64,000 nucleotides of DNA from NCBI GenBank assembly GCA_000471925.1, contig CP006667.1:3472001-3536000 (forward strand). Reading direction: 5' to 3'. Shown in pieces: positions 52,215 to 61,604 of this stretch (the first letter of the stretch is position 1; each line of letters opens with the position of its first letter). The position numbers and the translations under genes were made by a program. Source of the stretch: Ralstonia pickettii DTP0602 (GTDB taxonomy: Bacteria; Pseudomonadota; Gammaproteobacteria; Burkholderiales; Burkholderiaceae). Under the pieces are notes generated by a model. The model did no database searches. It was not told the DNA's origin and saw nothing but the letters and a program-made list of their open reading frames with translations.

Positions 52215-53075
52215 ATGAACCGACTCCGGTACGCGGCAAGCCTGTCCTACGAGGTCAGGGACGACATGGTGGACTTCCTGCTCAATATCGAAGTCGCCAG
52301 CACACCCCGGCAATCCATCGTTTCGGAGCGGCTGACAATCTCCCCGGAACTCGAGGTTGCCCGCTACACCGATCCCGTGCTGGCCAACCGGCTGCTGAGA
52401 CTGCGCGCGCCTCAGGGCCGCCTTGCCATCCGCTACGAAGCGATCGTCGACATCGATCACCACCTGGAAGACGGCCACAAGCTGTCAGAGGTGCCCATCA
52501 CCGAACTGCCGTTCGAGGTATTGCCTTACCTGGCGCCGAGCCGGTATTGCGAATCCGACCGCCTGATGGAATTCGCCAACCGCGAGTTCGGCGGCATGCA
52601 GCCGGGCTATGCGCGCGTCTACGCCATCCGCGAGTGGGTGCGCAATCACGTGCGCTTCCTGTCGCGCTCCACCAACGAACGCACCTCCGCGGCCGATACC
52701 ATCGTGGAGCGCACCGGGGTCTGCCGGGATTTCGCCCACCTGATGATCGCCCTGTGCCGTGCGCTGAGCATCCCGGCGCGCATGTCCAGCAGCCTCGACT
52801 ATGGCGCGGATGTGCGCATGGGGGCGCCGGATTTCCATGCGGTGGTGGAGATCTACCTGTCGCACCGGTGGTACCTGCTGGATCCTTCGGGGATTTCCAT
52901 CCCCACGGGCCTGCTTCGCATCGGGACGGGGCGGGATGCGGGGGACATACCGTTTGCCGCCATATTCGGCAAGGTGGAATCCGAGCGTCCGCTGGTGGAG
53001 ATCGAGCCGCTGACTGACGCGGCGGCCGGGATCGGGATGCCGGTGTTTACGCCGAAGGCGATTTCTACTTGGTAA
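52215..53075 (+). CDS. Transglutaminase-like cysteine protease family protein
   Basis: A 286-residue cytosolic protein. An N-terminal beta domain (LRYAASLSYEVRDDMVDFLL) precedes a transglutaminase core with the triad Cys170 in ERTGVCRDFAHLMIALCR, His208 in APDFHAVVEIYL and Asp223 in YLLDPSG. There is no signal peptide. It belongs to the bacterial transglutaminase superfamily, whose members are often peptidases or amidases. The ATG at 52215 is supported by family-like sequence from MNRLRYAAS. A decayed relative lies at 8503-8936. The tRNA-Gly gene follows 99 bp downstream. Confidence 0.88.
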   Translation: MNRLRYAASLSYEVRDDMVDFLLNIEVASTPRQSIVSERLTISPELEVARYTDPVLANRLLRLRAPQGRLAIRYEAIVDIDHHLEDGHKLSEVPITELPFEVLPYLAPSRYCESDRLMEFANREFGGMQPGYARVYAIREWVRNHVRFLSRSTNERTSAADTIVERTGVCRDFAHLMIALCRALSIPARMSSSLDYGADVRMGAPDFHAVVEIYLSHRWYLLDPSGISIPTGLLRIGTGRDAGDIPFAAIFGKVESERPLVEIEPLTDAAAGIGMPVFTPKAISTW

Positions 53076-53173
53076 GCCACTGCCCTTTTAGTGGCTTAGG
53101 TTGCACTTATCTTGCCAACTGGCACGCATACCGCTTGCGCCCGCGCCGGAAATCCGCATAGAATCGCGGGTTC

Positions 53174-53248
53174 GCGGGCGTCGTATAATGGCTATTACCT
53201 TAGCTTCCCAAGCTAAAGACGTGGGTTCGATTCCCATCGCCCGCTCCA
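53174..53248 (+). tRNA. tRNA-Gly (CCC)
   Basis: A full cloverleaf: acceptor GCGGGCG/CGCCCGC (53174-53180 with 53238-53244), D-arm, anticodon stem TTAGC/GCTAA with loop TTCCCAA and anticodon CCC at 53207-53209, T-arm with GGTTCGATTCCC, discriminator T and an encoded CCA at 53246-53248. Its 3' part from 53209 is duplicated at 15946-15986. Acceptor, D and anticodon arms exist only here, so this is an intact gene directly joined to trmB. Confidence 0.96.
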
Positions 53249-53249
53249 C
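53209..53249 (+). repeat. Right copy of the 41-bp tRNA-Gly repeat (attB-like)
   Basis: Identical to 15946-15986 and in the same orientation. It covers the anticodon-loop end to CCA plus one base. ICEs of the IntB13 class recombine in the 3' end of tRNA-Gly genes, so this is the expected target site; here it appears unoccupied. Confidence 0.9.
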
Positions 53250-53262
53250 CTCCAGTCGAGAC

Positions 53263-53308
53263 AAGCCGCCTTTGCCACCGTTACGGTGATGTGCCCGGCG
53301 GCTTTTTT
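53263..53308 (+). terminator. Intrinsic terminator of tRNA-Gly
   Basis: AGCCGCC pairs with GGCGGCT and is followed by a T-run; inside the loop CACCG-TTA-CGGTG forms a second small hairpin. This branched structure lies 15 bp after the tRNA and just before the trmB start. Confidence 0.75.
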
Positions 53309-53314
53309 GTTGCC

Positions 53315-54103
53315 ATGCTTCCCCAAGACCCCAGCACCGAACCGACGCCGGCCGATGACGCCGCGCCGGTAGACAGCGCCGGACAAGCGTCCGCTCCCTC
53401 CCCCACCGACCCTGAAGGCGTCGCGCATCCGCGCCGGATCCGTTCGTTCGTGCGCCGCGCGGGACGGACGTCGACGGGGCAGCAGCGTGCCATCGACGAA
53501 GTCGGGCCGCGCATGATGGTGCCCTACGCACCGCAGCCGCTGGACTGGGAAGCAACGTTCGGTCGCAAGGCGCCGGCCATCTTGGAGATCGGCTTCGGCA
53601 TGGGCGAGACCACCGCGCATATCGCCGGGCTGCGGCCGCAGGACAACTTCCTCGGCTGCGAGGTGCACGAGCCCGGCGTGGGCGCGCTGCTCAAGCTGAT
53701 CGACGAGCGCGGTCTCACCAACGTGCGGATCCTCCAGCACGATGCGGTGGAAGTGATCGCCCATATGCTGACCGACGACAGCCTGGACGGCGTCCATATC
53801 TATTTCCCCGACCCGTGGCACAAGAAGCGCCACAACAAGCGCCGGCTGGTGCAGCCGCCGCTGGTGAAGCTGCTGGCCGCGCGCCTCAAGCCGGGCGGCT
53901 ATCTCCACTGCGCCACCGACTGGGAAGAGTACGCGCACCAGATGGTGGAAGTGCTGTCGGGCGAGCCGCTGCTGGAGAACACCTCGGTCACCGCGGACGG
54001 TTTTTCAGAGCGGCCGGAGTACCGGCCCGTGACCAAGTTCGAGCGGCGCGGCGTGCGGCTCGGGCACGGTGTGTGGGACGTGGTCTTCCGCAAGCGCGCC
54101 TGA
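53315..54103 (+). CDS. trmB: tRNA (guanine-N7-)-methyltransferase
   Basis: A 262-residue SAM-dependent methyltransferase forming m7G46 in tRNA. The SAM-binding [14 protein letters not shown] lies at about 91-104, the family signature [18 protein letters not shown] further on, and [13 protein letters not shown] near the end. A disordered acidic N-terminal 40 residues precede the core, as in Burkholderiales homologues. An in-frame GTG at 53291 gives a longer form, but it falls within the tRNA terminator; the ATG at 53315 is preferred. Confidence 0.94.
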   Translation: MLPQDPSTEPTPADDAAPVDSAGQASAPSPTDPEGVAHPRRIRSFVRRAGRTSTGQQRAIDEVGPRMMVPYAPQPLDWEATFGRKAPAILEIGFGMGETTAHIAGLRPQDNFLGCEVHEPGVGALLKLIDERGLTNVRILQHDAVEVIAHMLTDDSLDGVHIYFPDPWHKKRHNKRRLVQPPLVKLLAARLKPGGYLHCATDWEEYAHQMVEVLSGEPLLENTSVTADGFSERPEYRPVTKFERRGVRLGHGVWDVVFRKRA

Positions 54104-54122
54104 GCGATTGCGGCGGACAAAC

Positions 54123-54152
54123 AAAAAGGCGTGGCATCGGCCACGCCTTTTT
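54123..54152. terminator. Bidirectional terminator between trmB and uppP
   Basis: AAAAAGGCGTGGC and GCCACGCCTTTTT form a perfect 13-bp stem with a 4-base loop, with a T-run on the plus strand and a T-run on the minus strand. It serves two convergent genes. Confidence 0.93.
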
Positions 54153-54175
54153 CTTTGCCCGAACGGCTCGGCCGC

Positions 54176-55057
54176 TCAGGCGTGCCAGGTCACCAGGCCC
54201 GAGTAGGCCGTCGCCAGCACCACGATGCCGAACGCGATGCGATACCAGGCAAACGGCTTGAAGTCATGCGTGGCGACAAAACGCAGCAGCCAGCGCACGC
54301 ACAGGAAGGCGGACAGGAAAGCAAAGACGAAGCCCACCGCGAAGATACCGAGATCATCGCCGTTCAGCAGCGAGCGCGCCTTGTACAGCTCATAGACCGT
54401 GGCGCCGAAGATCACCGGGATCGCCAGGAAGAACGAGAACTCGGTCGCGACCTTCCGCGACAGCCCGAACAGCATGCCGCCGATGATGGTGGCGCCAGAG
54501 CGCGACGTGCCCGGCACCAGCGCAAAGCACTGCGCCAGGCCGACCTTCAGCGAGTCGCGCCAGTTCAGGTCATCGACCGATTCGATGCGCGGGGCGCCGG
54601 CCTTGGCGGCTTCCAGCAGCGCGTTGCCTTGCGGGTGCGAAACCGTGCCGCGGCGCGCGTCGCGCCATTCGGCCAGCAAAATGATCACACCGCCGACGAT
54701 AAAGGCCATTGCCACCGAGATCGGGTTGAACAGGTGGGCCTTGATCCATTTGCCGAAGATAAAGGCCAGCAGGATTGCCGGCACAGAGGCGATCACGACG
54801 TTGGCGGCGAAGCGCTGCGCCTGCGGGTCGGAGCCCAGGCCGCGCACGACGTTGCCGATGCGCGCGCGGAACTCCCAGCAGACCGCCAGGATCGCGCCGA
54901 ACTGGATCACGATCTCGAAGATCTTGCCCTTCTCGTCGTTGAAGTCGAGCAGCTGGCCCGCCAGGATCAGGTGGCCGGTGCTCGAGATGGGGAGGAACTC
55001 GGTCAGTCCTTCGACGATGCCGAGTATCACGGCTTTCAGGGCAAGTGCGATGTCCAT
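54176..55057 (-). CDS. uppP: Undecaprenyl-diphosphatase
   Basis: A 293-residue integral membrane phosphatase of the BacA/UppP type that recycles undecaprenyl pyrophosphate for peptidoglycan synthesis and can confer bacitracin tolerance. The motif [15 protein letters not shown] (residues 16-30, including the EXXXE glutamates) and [15 protein letters not shown] (181-195) are both intact. About eight membrane segments are apparent. It converges on trmB and lies 80 bp from the lipoprotein gene upstream. Confidence 0.95.
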   Translation of the reverse strand: MDIALALKAVILGIVEGLTEFLPISSTGHLILAGQLLDFNDEKGKIFEIVIQFGAILAVCWEFRARIGNVVRGLGSDPQAQRFAANVVIASVPAILLAFIFGKWIKAHLFNPISVAMAFIVGGVIILLAEWRDARRGTVSHPQGNALLEAAKAGAPRIESVDDLNWRDSLKVGLAQCFALVPGTSRSGATIIGGMLFGLSRKVATEFSFFLAIPVIFGATVYELYKARSLLNGDDLGIFAVGFVFAFLSAFLCVRWLLRFVATHDFKPFAWYRIAFGIVVLATAYSGLVTWHA

Positions 55058-55137
55058 GCGGAACGGAGAGAGACGTTGTCATGGGCGTTGCCCGGCATGC
55101 GTGCCGGGCCGCCTGTATTGTTGTTTGAGCGCCCCGA

Positions 55138-55701
55138 TCAGGGACGGTTGATCTTGACGTTGATGCCGTCAGGCAAAACGGTGATTGTACCGGGCTCCAC
55201 CTGCGTGCCGGCAACCCTCAGTTGGTCTTCGCGGAAGGTATAGAGCGGATAGCCCTGCAGCAGCTGCTCGGCCAGGATGCCGCCCAGCGCATTGAGCTGG
55301 CGCGAGAACTGCACGGGCATGCCCTGCACGTCAAAGCGCTGCACTTCGGGATCCTGCAGCACCAGCGAGCGCGTGGGCTCGTCATAGCGCAGGCCGCTGT
55401 CCAGCGCGAAGCGCCCGCTCAGGGCACGGGGGAAGAACAGCTTATTGTCGACGGTGGCGTCGAACTGCACGTTGACGCGGTTGCGCGTCGGGTCCAGCGT
55501 CAGGCGCGGGTTGGTCAGTTGGATGTCGAACAGCTCCATATAGCGCTTGTTGAACGGGAACTTGCGCTCCAGCGCCGCCTGCAGCTGGCTTTGCGAGAAG
55601 GTGTATTCGCTGCGGAACGCGCCGCAGGCGGCCAGCCCCAGCGCCAGTGTGGCCGCGGCCGACGCGGCAAGCCAGCGCCGTCGGGAAGTCCGGATCATCA
55701 A
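55138..55701 (-). CDS. DUF1439 lipoprotein
   Basis: A 187-residue lipoprotein with a twin-arginine-like basic start (RTSRRRWLAASAAATLALGL) and lipobox LAAC. The mature domain EYTFSQSQLQAALERKFPFN, PRLTLDPTRNRVNVQFDATV and VQGMPVQFSRQLNALGGIL is the DUF1439 beta-rich fold (YceB-like). The protein is periplasmic. Function is unknown; lipid or hydrophobic-ligand binding is suggested by the related tubular-lipid-binding fold. Confidence 0.85.
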   Translation of the reverse strand: MMIRTSRRRWLAASAAATLALGLAACGAFRSEYTFSQSQLQAALERKFPFNKRYMELFDIQLTNPRLTLDPTRNRVNVQFDATVDNKLFFPRALSGRFALDSGLRYDEPTRSLVLQDPEVQRFDVQGMPVQFSRQLNALGGILAEQLLQGYPLYTFREDQLRVAGTQVEPGTITVLPDGINVKINRP

Positions 55702-55753
55702 ATTGCCTCCGATTACAGGATGTCGGGCGTGTGCGCCGGCACGGCGGCGGGCG

Positions 55754-56059
55754 TCACACGCGCGGACCGGGCCGGGCGGACGTGGCCTGCGGCGCGGTCA
55801 GGATTTCGAGTCGGGTCAGCCAGTGCAGCGCGGCTTCGCGCGTGTCGCCGCACATTTCGGCCGACGGCTTCAGGCCGGCACAGAACGCGGGCCGGTCGAG
55901 CCTGCCGAACACCGCGCAGCGCATATCTGGCAACAGCTGCACGCAGGGCACGCCGGCCGGCTTGCCGTCGGGCATGCCGGGCAGCGGCGAGGCGATCGAC
56001 GGGGCAATGCAGCAGGCGCCGCAGCCCGCGCGGCAAGGGTGGTCTGACCGACAACTCAT
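55754..56059 (-). CDS. YkgJ-type cysteine-cluster protein
   Basis: A 101-residue protein of the zinc- or iron-chelating YkgJ family. The cysteine pattern CxxxxxCxxxCGACC at the start, then [34 protein letters not shown], gives about nine cysteines of the expected spacing. It is small and soluble. Role unknown. It lies 52 bp from the lipoprotein gene on the same strand. Confidence 0.85.
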   Translation of the reverse strand: MSCRSDHPCRAGCGACCIAPSIASPLPGMPDGKPAGVPCVQLLPDMRCAVFGRLDRPAFCAGLKPSAEMCGDTREAALHWLTRLEILTAPQATSARPGPRV

Positions 56060-56322
56060 CGCAATGATTCAGGGAACGGCCGCACGAAAAGGAAACCGGC
56101 GGCGCGCTTGAAGTCACCATTGTGCCCGAAGGGCCCCTGGTGTCCTGTAAGAAAAGGCAAGCGTCGTGCAAGCCAGCGCAAGCCCTCGCCCTGAAGGGCA
56201 TCAAGCATCACATGTATCACATTCGCCTCGGTGTGTACCCGGAGGCGGCTGCCGGGCGCTTGACCCTCCCATAGCGCTACTCTACATTACTGACCGACAA
56301 GTTATTAACAACCATCACCCCC

Positions 56323-57120
56323 GTGCCCCGCAGTACCCGCAACACACCCGTGAAAACGCCCGCCGATCCGCACAAAGACGCCGACGCCCCACGCTGGAGC
56401 CGCCGCAAGGCCGCCCGCCCGCAGGAGCTGGTGGCCGCCGCGCTCGAACTGTTCGTGGAGCGCGGCTACGCCGCCACGCGCCTGGAAGACGTGGCCGCCG
56501 CGGCCGGCGTGTCCAAGGGCACGGTCTACCTGTATTTCGCCAACAAGGAAGAGCTGTTCAAGTCGGTGGTGCGCGAGAACCTGGTGCCAGCACTGGCGCG
56601 CGGCACGGACCTGGTCGACAACTATGAAGGCAGCACCCCCGAGCTGCTGCGCGAGCTGCTGCGCGGCTGGTGGGGCCTGATCGGTGCCACCACGGTGGCC
56701 GGGCTGACCAAGCTGATCATGGCCGAGTCGGGCAATTTCCCGGACATCGCCCGCTTCTACAACGAGGAAGTGATGGTGCCGGGCGACGAGCTGTTCGCCA
56801 AGGTGCTGGCCCGCGGGGTGGCCCGCGGCGAATTCCGCGCGATGCCGGCCAACCCCACCACCACGCTGATCTGCGCGCCGCTGGTGTTCCTGATGCTGTG
56901 GCAGCGCGCGCTGCGCGCCACCTCGGAAAAGGACATCGATCCGGAAGCCTTCCTCGACAACCTGCTCGATACGCTGCTGTTCGGGCTGACCGCCGGCGAA
57001 GCGCGCGATCGCCCGCTGCCGCCACAGAACGGCCCCTATGTCTGGGAACGCATCCGCGACGAAATGCTGGCGCAGCGCGCCGCCGCCGAGCCCGAGTCCG
57101 AGCCCCATCCCAGAACATGA
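56323..57120 (+). CDS. TetR/AcrR-family regulator
   Basis: A 265-residue repressor. The N-terminal HTH (residues about 35-82) reads AALELFVERGYAATRLEDVA then AAAGVSKGTVYLYFANKEEL. The C-terminal ligand domain carries a long helical region (LTKLIMAESGNFPDIARFYN) seen in TetR regulators of RND pumps. The frame starts with GTG at 56323. The stop overlaps the adaptor start (ATGA), so regulator and pump are one operon and the protein probably represses its own promoter in the 263-bp upstream gap. Confidence 0.87.
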   Translation: MPRSTRNTPVKTPADPHKDADAPRWSRRKAARPQELVAAALELFVERGYAATRLEDVAAAAGVSKGTVYLYFANKEELFKSVVRENLVPALARGTDLVDNYEGSTPELLRELLRGWWGLIGATTVAGLTKLIMAESGNFPDIARFYNEEVMVPGDELFAKVLARGVARGEFRAMPANPTTTLICAPLVFLMLWQRALRATSEKDIDPEAFLDNLLDTLLFGLTAGEARDRPLPPQNGPYVWERIRDEMLAQRAAAEPESEPHPRT

Positions 57121-58235
57121 AGCGAAAGACCCTGCTGATCACCGCCGCCTGCGCCGTCATCGCACTGAGCGCCACGCTCGCGGTGCGCAAGGCCGGCAGC
57201 GCGCGCCAGCCGCAGCCGCAGCCGCCGGCGCAGGCCGCGGTGAACGTGGTGGAATTCCTGCAGACCGACCTGGTCAGCGCCGGCCGCCATGACCTGCAGG
57301 TCTCGCTGCCGCTGTCGGGCAGCCTGCGCGCGCTGAACCAGGCCTCGATCAAGGCCAAGGTCTCCGGCGAGGTGCAGCAGGTGCTGGTGCGCGAAGGCGA
57401 GCCCGTGCGCGCCGGCCAGGTGATCGTGCGCATCGACCCGACCGAGTACGAAGCCAGGGTGGCGCAGGCGCGCGGGCAGATGCTGGCCATGCGCGGGCAG
57501 TTCCGGAACTCGCACCAGACCTGGGAGCGCAACCGCGAGCTGGTCGGCAAGGGCTTTATCTCGAAGACCGCATTCGACAAGTACCAGTCCGACCTCGACG
57601 TGGCCCGCGCCAACCTCGATGCCGCACAGGGCGGCCTGGCCGTGGCGCAGAAGGCGCTGGCCGACACGGTGGTGAAGGCGCCGCTGGACGGCGTGGTGTC
57701 CGCGCGCGCGGTGCAGCCGGGCGAGAAGGTGTCGCCGGACACGCGCCTGGTCGACGTGGTGGACCTGCGCGTGCTGGAGCTGGAAGCGCCGATCCCGATG
57801 GCGGACGTCGCGCGCGCCGCGGTCGGCCAGCCGGTCGAGCTCGACGTGGAAGGCGCCGGCCGCTTTCCCGGCAAGCTGGTGCGCATCAACCCTGCGGTCA
57901 GCCAGGGCACGCGCAGCATCATGGTCTATATCCGCGTGGAGAACAGCGACGCCAGGTTGCGCGCCGGCATGTTCGCGCGTGGCGCGCTGGTGCTGGGCGA
58001 GCGCGCCGGCGTGGTGGCGGTGCCGGTGTCGGCGGTGCGCAGGGAAGGCGAGCGTACCTTCGTCTATGCCATCGACAAGGACACGCTGGCCGAACGGCCG
58101 GTGCAGCTGGGCATCCGCGACGAGGCCAGCGGACTGGTGGAGATCGTCTCCGGCCTCGATGCCGGCGCCGAGATCGTGCGCAACAACCTGGGCACGCTGC
58201 GCAGCGGCAGCCAGGTCAGGCGTGTGAAGGCCTGA
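57117..58235 (+). CDS. RND efflux periplasmic adaptor subunit
   Basis: A 372-residue membrane-fusion protein (HlyD/AcrA type). An N-terminal anchor (LLITAACAVIALSATLAV) precedes a lipoyl half-domain IKAKVSGEVQQVLVREGEPV, a coiled-coil hairpin (about residues 115-185), the second half GVVSARAVQPGEKVSPDTRL and beta-barrel/proximal domains. It links the RND pump to an outer-membrane TolC. ATGA coupling to tetR and 7 bp to the permease indicate one transcript. Confidence 0.9.
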   Translation: MKRKTLLITAACAVIALSATLAVRKAGSARQPQPQPPAQAAVNVVEFLQTDLVSAGRHDLQVSLPLSGSLRALNQASIKAKVSGEVQQVLVREGEPVRAGQVIVRIDPTEYEARVAQARGQMLAMRGQFRNSHQTWERNRELVGKGFISKTAFDKYQSDLDVARANLDAAQGGLAVAQKALADTVVKAPLDGVVSARAVQPGEKVSPDTRLVDVVDLRVLELEAPIPMADVARAAVGQPVELDVEGAGRFPGKLVRINPAVSQGTRSIMVYIRVENSDARLRAGMFARGALVLGERAGVVAVPVSAVRREGERTFVYAIDKDTLAERPVQLGIRDEASGLVEIVSGLDAGAEIVRNNLGTLRSGSQVRRVKA

Positions 58236-58242
58236 CGCCGCC

Positions 58243-61200
58243 ATGTGGTTCACCCGCCTGTCCATTCGCAACCCGGTGCTGGCCACCATGATGATGATGG
58301 CCTTCATCGTGGTCGGGCTGTTCTCTTACCAGCGGCTGCCGGTCGACCAGTTTCCCGACATCACCTTCCCGGTGGTGGTGGTGCAGACCGAATACCCCGG
58401 CGCCGCGCCGGAGTCGGTCGAGTCCGACGTCACGCGCAAAGTCGAGGAGATCGTCAACACCATCTCGGGTATCGACGAGATCTTCTCGCACTCGTACCAG
58501 GGCACCTCGGTCGTCGTCATCAAGTTCGACCTCAGCGTCGATGTCGGCCAGGCTGCGCAGGACGTGCGCGACAAGATCGCGCTGATCCGCCCGCAGTTCC
58601 GTGACGAGGTCAAGGAGCCGCGCGTGCTGCGCTATGACCCATCCGACGCGCCGATCTTCTACCTGTCGGTGTCCAATGCGCCCGGCGCCAGCCGCAGCCA
58701 GCGCGAGCTGACCACGATCGCCGACCAGATCGTGCGCAAGCGGCTGGAGACGGTGCGCGGCGTAGGCGCGATCAATATCGTCGGCGGCACCAAACGCGAG
58801 GTCGAGATCCGCATCCGGCCGGCACAGCTGGAGGCGCTGGGCATCGGCGTCGACCAGGTGATGAACGCGATCCGCAGCGAGAACCAGGAGCTGCCCGCGG
58901 GCGAGCTGCGTTCCTCGGCGACAGAAACGGTGGTGCAGATCAAGGGCCGCGTGCCCACGCCCGACGCCTTCCGCCACATCATCGTCGCGCGCCGCGCCGG
59001 CCAGCCGGTCACGCTTGGCGAGATCGCCGACGTGCGCGACGGCCAGGAAGAGCAGGAAAGCCTGGCGCTGCTCGACGGCAAGCGCGCCCTCTTCCTCTCC
59101 GTGGTGAAAGCGCAGGGCCAGAACACCGTCGATACCGTCGACGGCCTGGTGCGCATGACCGACGAGGTGCGCAAGCTGGTGCCGGCCGGCGTGCAGCTCA
59201 ACGTGGTCAACGACACCGCGCGCGGCATCCGCAGCAGCGTGAAGGAAGTGCGATCGACGCTGCTCGAAGGCGCATTCCTGACGGTGGCGATCGTGTTCCT
59301 GTTCCTCGGCTCCTGGCGCAGCACGGTGATCACCGGCCTGACGCTGCCGATCGCGCTGATCGGCACCTTCGGCGTGATGTATATGTGCGGCTTCACACTC
59401 AACGTGATCACGCTGATGGCGCTGTCGCTGTGCGTGGGCCTGCTGATCGACGATGCCATCGTGGTGCGCGAGAACATCGTGCGCCACAACCTGATGGGCA
59501 AGGATCACCGCACGGCGGCGCTGGACGGCACCAACGAGATCGGGCTGGCGGTGCTGGCCACCACCTTCTCGATCGTGGCGGTGTTCCTGCCGGTGGGCTT
59601 CATGGGCGGAATCATCGGGCGCTTCTTCCACCAGTTCGGCATCACCGTGGTGGCGGCGGTGCTGATCTCGATGTTCGTCTCGTTCACGCTGGACCCGATG
59701 CTGTCTTCGGTCTGGCACGATCCCGACCTGCACGGTACCGGCAACAAGAAGAGCTGGTACGGACGCACGGTGGGGCGTTTGCTTGACTGGTTCTCGGTGC
59801 GGATGGACCGCCTCGGCAACGGCTACGCGGTCATGCTGGGCTGGGCGCTGAAACACCGGTTGGCGACCGCGCTGATCGCGGTGGTGACCTTCTTCGGCAG
59901 CTTTGCTCTGGTACCGCTGATTGGCACGGAATTCGTGCCCAATGCGGACCTTGGCGAGACCCAGGTCGGCTTCACTACGCCGGTGGGCACGTCTATCGAA
60001 GTCACCGAGGCCAAGGTGCGGCAGGTGGAAGCGGCGCTCAAGTCCTTCCCGGAAGTCGCCTACACCTACGCCACCATCAATTCGGGCAACGCCTCAGGCC
60101 GCAACAACGCGCTGGTGTCGGTACGCCTGACCGAGCGGCGCGCGCGCAAGCTGACCACCGCGCAGCTCAACCCGCTGATCCGCGAGCGGCTGGCCAGCAT
60201 CGCCGGCATCACGCTGACCATGGTCGGCATGCCCGACGGCGCCGGCGGCCAGAAGGCGATCCAGGTATCGATCCAGGGCGACGACCTGGACGAACTGCGC
60301 CGGCTGTCGCAGGAGGCCAGCCGCCGCATCCGGGCGATCCAGGGACTGGCCGATCTGGATTCGAGCATGAAGGATGACCGCCCCACCATCGAGGTCCGCA
60401 TCCGGCGCGAACTGGCCTCGGACCTGGGCGTCGGCGTGGCGCAGATTGGCAACGCACTGCGCCCGCTGCTGGCCGGCGACGCCATCAGCTCGTGGCGCGC
60501 ACCGAACGACGAGAACTACGACGTACGCGTGCGCCTGCCCAAGGACGCGCGCACCGGCATGGCCGATCTGAACGGGCTGATGATCGCCAGCAGCCAGACC
60601 AACGGCGACGGCTCGCCGAAGATGGTGCCGCTGCGCCAGATCGCCGAGCTGGTGCCCACCACCGGCGCCAACCAGATCAGCCGGCGCGACCTGAACCGCG
60701 AGGTCGAACTGACCGCCAACGTCGCCGGGCGCTCGGCCGGCGAGGTGGCGCGCGACGTCAAGAGCACGCTCGACGGCATGACCTGGCCGGCCGGCTACAA
60801 GTACCGTTTCGGCGGCTCGACCAAGTCGATGAACGAGTCCTTCGGCTACGCCGTGTCGGCGCTGGCGCTGGCGGTGATCTTTATCTACATGATCCTGGCC
60901 TCGCAGTTCGCCAGCTTCTTCCAGCCGGTCGCCATCATGACCTCGCTGCCACTGACGCTGGTGGGGGTGTTCGCGGCGCTGCTGCTGTTCCGCTCGACGC
61001 TGAATATGTTCTCGATCATCGGCTTCATCATGCTGATGGGGCTGGTGACCAAGAACGCGATCCTGCTGGTGGACTTTGCCAACCAGGCCCGGCACGGCCA
61101 TGTGGACGGCGCCGACGGCCGGCAGCCGCTGTCGCGGGAAGCGGCCCTGGTGGAGGCGGCGCGCGTGCGGCTGCGCCCGATCCTGATGACCACGCTGGCG

Positions 61201-61491
61201 ATGATCTTCGGCATGGTGCCGCTGGCCTTCAGCCTGGGCGAAGGCGCCGAGCAGCGCGCGCCGATGGGCCAGACCGTGATCGGCGGGATCGTCACCTCGT
61301 CGATCCTGACGCTGGTGGTGGTGCCGGTGATCTATACGTATCTGGACGACCTGGCGGCGTGGTTGCGGCGGCTGTGGTTCGGCAAGGCCGCCGTGCAGCC
61401 CGCGCCGCACCCGTCAGAGCGTCCCCAGGCTAATTCCGGCGAGCCCGCGGCCCCGGAACTGCCGGCGCCCACGGAGGCCAGCGCGGAATAA
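58243..61491 (+). CDS. RND efflux permease (HAE1-like)
   Basis: A 1082-residue inner-membrane proton-drug antiporter. It shows the RND duplication with 12 spans: the N-terminal span starts at NPVLATMMMMAFIVVGLFSY, the TM4 proton-relay aspartates lie in GLLIDDAIVVREN (about residues 402-410), and the second-half motif GLVTKNAILLVDFANQARHG is near 945. Two large periplasmic loops carry the porter domain. A C-terminal Pro/Ala-rich tail of about 35 residues is extra. The substrate is undetermined. Confidence 0.92.
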   Translation: MWFTRLSIRNPVLATMMMMAFIVVGLFSYQRLPVDQFPDITFPVVVVQTEYPGAAPESVESDVTRKVEEIVNTISGIDEIFSHSYQGTSVVVIKFDLSVDVGQAAQDVRDKIALIRPQFRDEVKEPRVLRYDPSDAPIFYLSVSNAPGASRSQRELTTIADQIVRKRLETVRGVGAINIVGGTKREVEIRIRPAQLEALGIGVDQVMNAIRSENQELPAGELRSSATETVVQIKGRVPTPDAFRHIIVARRAGQPVTLGEIADVRDGQEEQESLALLDGKRALFLSVVKAQGQNTVDTVDGLVRMTDEVRKLVPAGVQLNVVNDTARGIRSSVKEVRSTLLEGAFLTVAIVFLFLGSWRSTVITGLTLPIALIGTFGVMYMCGFTLNVITLMALSLCVGLLIDDAIVVRENIVRHNLMGKDHRTAALDGTNEIGLAVLATTFSIVAVFLPVGFMGGIIGRFFHQFGITVVAAVLISMFVSFTLDPMLSSVWHDPDLHGTGNKKSWYGRTVGRLLDWFSVRMDRLGNGYAVMLGWALKHRLATALIAVVTFFGSFALVPLIGTEFVPNADLGETQVGFTTPVGTSIEVTEAKVRQVEAALKSFPEVAYTYATINSGNASGRNNALVSVRLTERRARKLTTAQLNPLIRERLASIAGITLTMVGMPDGAGGQKAIQVSIQGDDLDELRRLSQEASRRIRAIQGLADLDSSMKDDRPTIEVRIRRELASDLGVGVAQIGNALRPLLAGDAISSWRAPNDENYDVRVRLPKDARTGMADLNGLMIASSQTNGDGSPKMVPLRQIAELVPTTGANQISRRDLNREVELTANVAGRSAGEVARDVKSTLDGMTWPAGYKYRFGGSTKSMNESFGYAVSALALAVIFIYMILASQFASFFQPVAIMTSLPLTLVGVFAALLLFRSTLNMFSIIGFIMLMGLVTKNAILLVDFANQARHGHVDGADGRQPLSREAALVEAARVRLRPILMTTLAMIFGMVPLAFSLGEGAEQRAPMGQTVIGGIVTSSILTLVVVPVIYTYLDDLAAWLRRLWFGKAAVQPAPHPSERPQANSGEPAAPELPAPTEASAE

Positions 61492-61604
61492 GCCTGCCGG
61501 CGTCCGCAAGGTTAAAATACTAAGTTTGATAAGACTGTCCGGCCGTGGGCACCGCGCGGCCGGCGCACAGACGACAGCGGTTGGCCTTGGTAAGGAATGG
61601 CAAG

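Noticed and set aside
53291..53314. GTG start eight codons upstream of the chosen trmB start
   Set aside because: It lies inside the tRNA-Gly terminator hairpin, which makes it an unlikely initiation site.
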